9,567 nt of DNA from Candidatus Avipropionibacterium avicola. GTDB taxonomy: Bacteria > Actinomycetota > Actinomycetes > Propionibacteriales > Propionibacteriaceae. Location: the NCBI GenBank assembly GCA_018715445.1, contig DVLP01000156.1, positions 1-9,567 of the forward strand, given 5' to 3'. Below the pieces are notes generated by a model. It had not been told where the DNA came from and did not search any database. It saw only the letters and a list, made by a program, of their open reading frames with translations. Positions 5,595 to 9,567 of this stretch are shown here, piece after piece. The position numbers were made by a program, and so were the translations under genes. Numbering within the stretch: position 1 is the stretch's first letter; every line of letters begins with the position of its first letter.

Positions 5595-6571
5595 TGGCAG
5601 CGGGCACCAAGTTTCGCCCGGACTGGTTCCTGATCGGGCTGATCTGCATCCCCGTCCTGGCCACGCTGCTGCCGGCGCGAGGGGTCGGCGCGACGATCGT
5701 CGAGCACGCCACGACCGTGGCGGTGTGCCTGCTGTTCTTCCTGCACGGGGCCAAGCTCTCGCCTTCGGAGGCGGCCCGGAGCTTTGCGCACTGGCGGTTC
5801 CAACTCCTGGTCCTGGGAGCGACCTTCGTGTTGTTTCCTCTGCTGGGCGTGGGATTCAGCAGTTTCGGTACGGCCTTCCTGAGCCCGGAGCTGGTCACCG
5901 GGGTCGTCTTCGTGTGCATCCTGCCCTCGACCGTGCAGTCCTCGATCGCCTTCACCTCGATGGCCCGGGGCAATGTGGCGCTGGCGGTGAGCTCGGCCTC
6001 GCTGTCCAATGTGGTCGGGGTGCTGCTGACTCCGGTCCTGGCCGCGCTGCTGCTCGGAGGCGCGGTCCACATCACCGGTGGCTCGGTGCTGGGGATCGTG
6101 CTGCAGTTGTTGGTGCCCTTCGTCGCCGGTCAGCTGCTGCACTCCCACATCAGTCCTTGGTTGAAGCGGCACTCCTCGGTCGTCAAGGTGGTCGACTCGG
6201 GCTCGGTGCTGCTCGTGGTGTACGGGGCGTTCAGTGCCGGCGTCGTGGAGGGCCTGTGGACCGTGGTCGGTCCGGGTGAGCTGGGCCTGGTGGTCGCGGT
6301 CTCGGCGATCCTGCTCGCCGTGGTGATGCTCGTCCTGGGCCTGGTGGCCAAGCTGACGTCGATGCCGCGCGGCGACTGGATCGTGCTGCTGTTCTGCGGC
6401 TCGAAGAAGAGTCAGGTCAGCGGGGTGCCGATGGCGACGCTGCTGTTCCCGGCGGCGGCCCTGGGCACCACGATCCTGCCGCTGATGATCTTCCACCTGT
6501 TCCAGCTGCTGGTGTGCTCGGTGCTGGCCCGGTTCTGGGGTCGCGGGTCGGCGGCGGACGTGGGAAGCTGA
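5594..6571 (+). CDS. Bile acid:sodium symporter family protein (SLC10A7/YfeH-like)
   Basis: A 325-residue integral membrane protein with about ten hydrophobic segments and no signal peptide. The SBF-like family motifs are present: FFLHGAKLSP (48-57), LPSTVQSSIAFTSMARGN (110-127) and FCGSKKSQVSGVPM (267-280), followed by a hydrophobic segment ending in a conserved HLFQLL. The two motif-bearing regions correspond to the broken helices that form the sodium and substrate sites in the BASS fold. Members of this SLC10A7/YfeH branch exist in most bacteria, and their natural substrate is unsettled; bile acid transport should not be assumed. The start ATG overlaps the lipB stop (TGATG), so translation is probably coupled to lipB. 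No separate ribosome binding site is obvious. Confidence 0.92.
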   Translation: MAAGTKFRPDWFLIGLICIPVLATLLPARGVGATIVEHATTVAVCLLFFLHGAKLSPSEAARSFAHWRFQLLVLGATFVLFPLLGVGFSSFGTAFLSPELVTGVVFVCILPSTVQSSIAFTSMARGNVALAVSSASLSNVVGVLLTPVLAALLLGGAVHITGGSVLGIVLQLLVPFVAGQLLHSHISPWLKRHSSVVKVVDSGSVLLVVYGAFSAGVVEGLWTVVGPGELGLVVAVSAILLAVVMLVLGLVAKLTSMPRGDWIVLLFCGSKKSQVSGVPMATLLFPAAALGTTILPLMIFHLFQLLVCSVLARFWGRGSAADVGS

Positions 6572-6603
6572 GCCGAACAGTTCCGACGTCCGGGGAGCCG
6601 CTC

Positions 6604-6939
6604 ATGCAGTCCGAGAACCTCAACGACCTGGCCACCGCACAGTTGGCCGCTGCGGCGCAGAGTGCCCACGGTCGTAGTGCCCACGGCCTGACCGGTGGCC
6701 ACGACCACACCCTGCGCCAGATCCTGATGGCCCTGACCGCCGGCAGTGCGCTGGCCGAGCACGAGAGCCCCGGCGAGGCGACCCTGCAGGTCATCACCGG
6801 GACGATCCGTCTGACCGCCGGTGACCAGAGCTGGCAGGGCAGCGCCGGGGACCACCTGGTGATCCCTCCGCTGCGCCATGACGTCACCGCGATCGAGGAT
6901 GCGGCCTTCCTGCTGACGGTGGCGGTGGGCACCCGCTGA
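6604..6939 (+). CDS. Small single-domain cupin protein
   Basis: A 111-residue soluble protein with a single cupin barrel. Motif 1 is seen as LAEHESPGEATLQVITGTIRL (H53, E58), with Ser where the second His of the usual HxH stands. Motif 2 is GDHLVIPPLRHDV (H92). The metal site would therefore have two His and one Glu, unless His from the N-terminal SAHGRSAHGLTGGHDH segment contributes. Similar stand-alone cupins are widespread in actinobacteria, and no reaction is assigned. GGGGAG at 6592-6597, six bases upstream, supports ATG 6604. It follows the symporter gene by 32 bases on the same strand with no terminator seen, so it is likely cotranscribed with lipB and the symporter. Confidence 0.85.
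   Translation: MQSENLNDLATAQLAAAAQSAHGRSAHGLTGGHDHTLRQILMALTAGSALAEHESPGEATLQVITGTIRLTAGDQSWQGSAGDHLVIPPLRHDVTAIEDAAFLLTVAVGTR
6661..6686 (+). repeat. 11-bp direct repeat encoding a duplicated SAHG
   Basis: AGTGCCCACGG occurs at 6661-6671 and again at 6676-6686, 15 bases apart and in frame, encoding SAHGR then SAHGL in the N-terminal part of the cupin. Confidence 0.75.
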
Positions 6940-6945
6940 CCGGAG

Positions 6946-6977
6946 GGACCGGCCGACCGGTGTCGGCCGGCCGGTCC
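6946..6977. terminator. GC-rich hairpin between converging genes, likely bidirectional terminator
   Basis: GGACCGGCCG (6946-6955) and CGGCCGGTCC (6968-6977) pair perfectly over 10 bp. The 12-base interior can add a CCG/CGG mini-stem. It begins seven bases after the cupin stop and ends eleven bases before the end of the converging TPR gene, so it can serve both. There is no T tract on either side, as is common for actinobacterial terminators. Confidence 0.75.
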
Positions 6978-6987
6978 ACCCCGGATC

Positions 6988-7377
6988 TCAGTCCGTTGCC
7001 CGGTCAGAGGCGTCCGAGGTGTCCTCGTCGTCCTCCCAGGACATCCCGGGCGCACCGAGGACGGCCGCGAGGGTACGGGCCCGGGCGGCTTCCTCGTGGC
7101 GCGACTGACGCTCCAGGCTGCGATAGAGCAGCAGGGCCGCGTACGCGTCGACCGGGTTGTCGGCCAGGATCTCGCGGGCGGTCTCCTCGGCGCGGACCAG
7201 GTGGGCGGCGTGGAAGTGGGCGCGGGCGAGCAGCTGACGGGCCTCGCCCAGCCCGCGGACCGGTGTCTGCTCTGCGGCCACGTCGGCCAGCAACGACTCC
7301 AGTTCCTTGGCGGCGAGGGTGTAGCGCCGATCTCCGAACAGGATCTCGGCCCAGGTGTAGCGATCATGGAAGTCCAT
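6988..7377 (-). CDS. Small tetratricopeptide repeat (TPR) protein
   Basis: A 129-residue soluble, helix-rich protein. Regions at about 9-33 (WAEILFGDRRYTLAAKELES), 43-73 (LGEARQLLARAHFHAAHLVR and onward) and 77-106 show the small/large residue pattern of TPR helix pairs, including an NPVDAYAALLL turn that starts a repeat. The C-terminus is acidic (SWEDDEDTSDASD), probably disordered. TPR units mediate protein-protein contacts; the partner is not evident. AGGAG six bases before ATG 7377 (7388-7384) supports the start. It lies 80 bp downstream of the YbjJ-like transporter gene on the same strand. Confidence 0.8.
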   Translation of the reverse strand: MDFHDRYTWAEILFGDRRYTLAAKELESLLADVAAEQTPVRGLGEARQLLARAHFHAAHLVRAEETAREILADNPVDAYAALLLYRSLERQSRHEEAARARTLAAVLGAPGMSWEDDEDTSDASDRATD

Positions 7378-7398
7378 GGAGCTCTCCTCTGCGACCGT

Positions 7399-7416
7399 CC
7401 CCGCCGGTGTGCGGGG
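7399..7416 (-). other. Small hairpin between the MFS and TPR genes
   Basis: CCCCGC (7399-7404) and GCGGGG (7411-7416) form a 6-bp stem with a 6-base loop, between the stop of the YbjJ-like gene and the TPR ribosome binding site. It could attenuate readthrough or process the mRNA. There is no T tract, so a terminator call would be weak. Confidence 0.3.
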
Positions 7417-7457
7417 TCCGCCCTCTCAACGCCGCAGCGCCGCGGATATTCCCCCGC

Positions 7458-8687
7458 TCAGTCGGGCGGCAGTTCAGTGGTGACCACCTGGGGCGGACGG
7501 ACGCAGCCGGCGATCAGCAGGGCGATGAGCAGCAGCACCGGGACCACCACGAGGCCCTTCTGGACACCCCAGTGCTCGCCGAGGAAACCGATCAGGGGCG
7601 GCCCAGCCAGGAAGGCGGTGTAGCCGACCGAGGCGACCACACTGACCCGGCCTGCGGCGTGACGGGGCTCGTCGGCGGCCGCGCTCATCCCCATCGGGAA
7701 GCCGAGCCCGGCGCCCAGTCCCCACAGCGCGGTCGCGGCCACGGCCAGTGGCACCGAGGTGGTGGTCACGAACACCACGACACCGATCAGGGCCAGCACG
7801 GTGACCGCCCGGATCATCGGCACCCGTCCGTACCGATCCTGCAGTCGGGGACCGACCCACCGCGACAGCGTCATCGCCGAGAGGAAGACCGCGAAGCCGA
7901 GGGTGCCGATCGCCTCGGACGCCTGCAGGTCACGGATCAGGGCGACCGCCACCCAGTCGTTGGCGGTGCCCTCGGTGAAGGCGAAGGCCAGCACGAACAG
8001 CCCGATCAGCAGGGTGCGCGGCTCGGTCCAGGCCGCCAGCGGATGACGGCGTGGAGCCTGGTCCACCGAGGGGTCGGCGTCGGCGGGGTCGGTGTCGGCA
8101 AGGAAGGCCCGTACGGCGAAGGGTGTCCCGACCGCGACCAGCAGTCCGACCAGCGGCAGTTGGAGCGCCACCGGCACCCCGGCCACGACCAGGGCAGCAC
8201 TGAGCAGCGCCGCGGCCACCGTGCCGACACTGAACCCGGCGTGGTAGCGGGCCATGATCGAGCGACCCAGGCGACGCTCGACGGCGGCGCCCTGGACGTT
8301 CATCGCGACGTCCCACGCGCCCTGGGCGAAGCCGAAGCAGAACAACCCGACCACCAGCGCCGGGATCCCGAGGGTGTGGCCGATGCCGATCCACAGCAGA
8401 GCGAGGCCGTTGACGACCGCCATCACCTGCACGGTGCGGCTGGAACCGATGCGGGCGACGATGACGCCGGCCAGTGGCAGGGCCAGGATCGAGCCGGCCG
8501 CCAACGACAGCAGCACCAGTCCCAGCACCTGCGGTGACAGCTCCAGGGCGGACTGGACCTGCGGGATCCGTGAGGCCCAGGTCGCGAAGGAGAAGCCGGA
8601 GGCGATGAAGGCGGCATAGGTCGCCACTGACGCCCGCTCCGCGGCGGGGTTCCTCGCTGCTGGTCCTGCTGTCGTGCGCCTCGCCAT
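7458..8687 (-). CDS. MFS transporter, YbjJ-like
   Basis: A 409-residue major facilitator protein with about twelve hydrophobic segments. A long cytoplasmic loop near the middle (LADTDPADADPSVDQAPRR) separates the two six-helix halves. The stretch GAWDVAMNVQGAAVE (123-137), followed by GRSIMARYHAGFSVGT, is characteristic of the YbjJ branch of MFS proteins. The second half has an LQDRYGR loop resembling motif A. Substrates of this branch are not established; some members are annotated as sugar or drug transporters. ATG 8687 is six bases after the stop of the upstream DHA2-type transporter, which suggests coupled translation. There is no clear ribosome binding site at this ATG, and a GTG at 8627 (Val21) with a GGAG-like run upstream is an alternative start. 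Confidence 0.88.
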   Translation of the reverse strand: MARRTTAGPAARNPAAERASVATYAAFIASGFSFATWASRIPQVQSALELSPQVLGLVLLSLAAGSILALPLAGVIVARIGSSRTVQVMAVVNGLALLWIGIGHTLGIPALVVGLFCFGFAQGAWDVAMNVQGAAVERRLGRSIMARYHAGFSVGTVAAALLSAALVVAGVPVALQLPLVGLLVAVGTPFAVRAFLADTDPADADPSVDQAPRRHPLAAWTEPRTLLIGLFVLAFAFTEGTANDWVAVALIRDLQASEAIGTLGFAVFLSAMTLSRWVGPRLQDRYGRVPMIRAVTVLALIGVVVFVTTTSVPLAVAATALWGLGAGLGFPMGMSAAADEPRHAAGRVSVVASVGYTAFLAGPPLIGFLGEHWGVQKGLVVVPVLLLIALLIAGCVRPPQVVTTELPPD

Positions 8688-8693
8688 CGTCGG

Positions 8694-9567
8694 TCAGTGG
8701 GCGAGGGGAGCGGGTTCGTCGACCGATTCCGGCGGACCCTTGCGCAGCAGCAGGGTCAGCGCGATGGCCAGCACCCCGATCCCGGCGGCCACGGTCAGCG
8801 CCATCCGGAAGCCGGCCAGCACCGCCTCTCCCTCAGCGGCCCCACCCAACTCGGCACTCAGCCGGGTCGAGGCCATCAGGGCGACCAACAGGGCCGTACC
8901 GGCACCACCGGCCACCTGCTGCAGGGCGTTGAGCGTCGCGCTCCCGTGGGAGTACAGCGACGGCGGCAACGAGTTCAACGAGCCGGTGAACACGGGGGTG
9001 AACATGAACGCCAACGACAGGCTCAGCGTCAGGTGCAGGCCCAGCAGCAGCCAGATCGGGGTGTCGGCCTGGACCCGGCTCATCGCGAACAGCAGCCCCA
9101 CCATGACCGTCGAGGCCGGTACGGCCAACACCTTCGCGCCGTAGTGGTCGTACAGCCGCCCGATCCAGGGACCGAGCAGGCCCATCGCCAGGCCGCCGGG
9201 CAACAGCAGCATGCCGGTGGTGATGGAGTCGAGCAACCGGACGCGTTGCAGGTAGATCGGCCACAGGATCGCGACGCCGCCGATCAGCACGGCGAAGCCG
9301 ATCATGATGATGCCCAGACCGACCCGGAACGGCTGGTGGGTCAGCACCCGCAGGTCGAGCAGGGGATGACCGTTGCGCTGCAGGGCGAGCTGGCGCCACA
9401 CGAACAGGCCCATCCCGATCACGCCCAGCACCAGCGACACCCACAGCAGCGGTGAGCTGGCGCCCTCCCCGAGCGAGTTCAGGCCGAAGACCAGACCGCC
9501 GAAGCCGAGGACGGTCAGTGGGATCGAGACCAGGTCGAGTCGGCTCGGGCTGGTCTCGGACACGTTC
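8694..9567 (-). CDS. DHA2-family MFS drug transporter, C-terminal part
   Basis: The frame is open to the right edge, so the start lies outside; a GTG at 9563 is only an in-frame Val. About 290 residues are visible with roughly seven hydrophobic segments. The order is a short loop plus helix (LTVLGFGGLVFGLNSLGEG), LLDLRVLTHQPFRVG, ILWPIYLQRV, GLLGPWIGRLYDHYGAKV (the motif A-like loop of the second half), then GSATLNALQQVAGGAGTALLVALM. The combination ILWPIYLQ ... GGLAMGLLGP ... SATLNALQQVAG is typical of 14-helix EmrB/QacA-type proton-driven multidrug exporters. This is the second half of such a protein. The substrate is unknown. It is likely the upstream gene of an operon with the YbjJ-like gene. 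Confidence 0.88.
   Translation of the reverse strand, partial: NVSETSPSRLDLVSIPLTVLGFGGLVFGLNSLGEGASSPLLWVSLVLGVIGMGLFVWRQLALQRNGHPLLDLRVLTHQPFRVGLGIIMIGFAVLIGGVAILWPIYLQRVRLLDSITTGMLLLPGGLAMGLLGPWIGRLYDHYGAKVLAVPASTVMVGLLFAMSRVQADTPIWLLLGLHLTLSLSLAFMFTPVFTGSLNSLPPSLYSHGSATLNALQQVAGGAGTALLVALMASTRLSAELGGAAEGEAVLAGFRMALTVAAGIGVLAIALTLLLRKGPPESVDEPAPLAH

Noticed and set aside
6960..8537. A 525-codon plus-strand frame covering the TPR and MFS genes
   Set aside because: It is low-complexity Arg/Gly/Gln/His sequence without domains and overlaps two well-supported minus-strand genes.

Overview
The window comes from a very GC-rich genome with actinobacterial character: codons end mostly in G or C, there is a DUF664/DinB_2-type protein of the kind common in mycothiol producers, an Erm(X)-like rRNA methyltransferase, TANNNT-type -10 elements, and at least one gene (lipB) that looks leaderless. 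A Propionibacteriales-like host is a reasonable guess but is not proven by the sequence. There are no tRNAs, rRNAs, insertion sequences, CRISPR arrays or phage genes, so this reads as an ordinary chromosomal segment.

Left part (1-2206). The 3' end of a DinB_2/DUF664 gene (+) overlaps, tail to tail, the end of a broken MFS transporter gene (-, 355-1393). The transporter lacks its first membrane helices and is split by two single-base losses in short homopolymers. Its truncated 5' end faces the promoter of a (+) gene for a lipoprotein with two PepSY domains. That promoter carries 11-bp direct repeats of GTTCAYC type, the layout used by OmpR/PhoP-family response regulators.

Centre (2208-4943). 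An Erm-type 23S rRNA adenine dimethyltransferase (-) abuts the PepSY gene tail to tail with one base between the stop codons. It has a strong promoter of its own (TTGTCA, 17 bp, TAGGCT) and a 5' leader with a perfect stem-loop, which suggests regulated macrolide-lincosamide-streptogramin resistance. Upstream on the same strand is an orphan LplA-type sugar-binding lipoprotein with no ABC permease nearby. Its promoter is overlapped by a perfect 12-bp palindrome of LacI-family type.

Right part (4944-9567). A (+) run of three genes follows: lipB (octanoyltransferase, apparently leaderless), a SLC10A7-like bile acid:sodium symporter family protein whose start overlaps the lipB stop, and a small cupin. 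A GC-rich hairpin lies between the cupin and a converging (-) run read from the right edge: a DHA2-type MFS transporter cut by the window end, a YbjJ-like MFS transporter six bases downstream, and a small TPR protein.

I see no clearly new multi-gene system. The points most worth following are regulatory (the erm leader, the PepSY direct repeats, the LacI-type operator at the orphan binding protein) and the decayed transporter.
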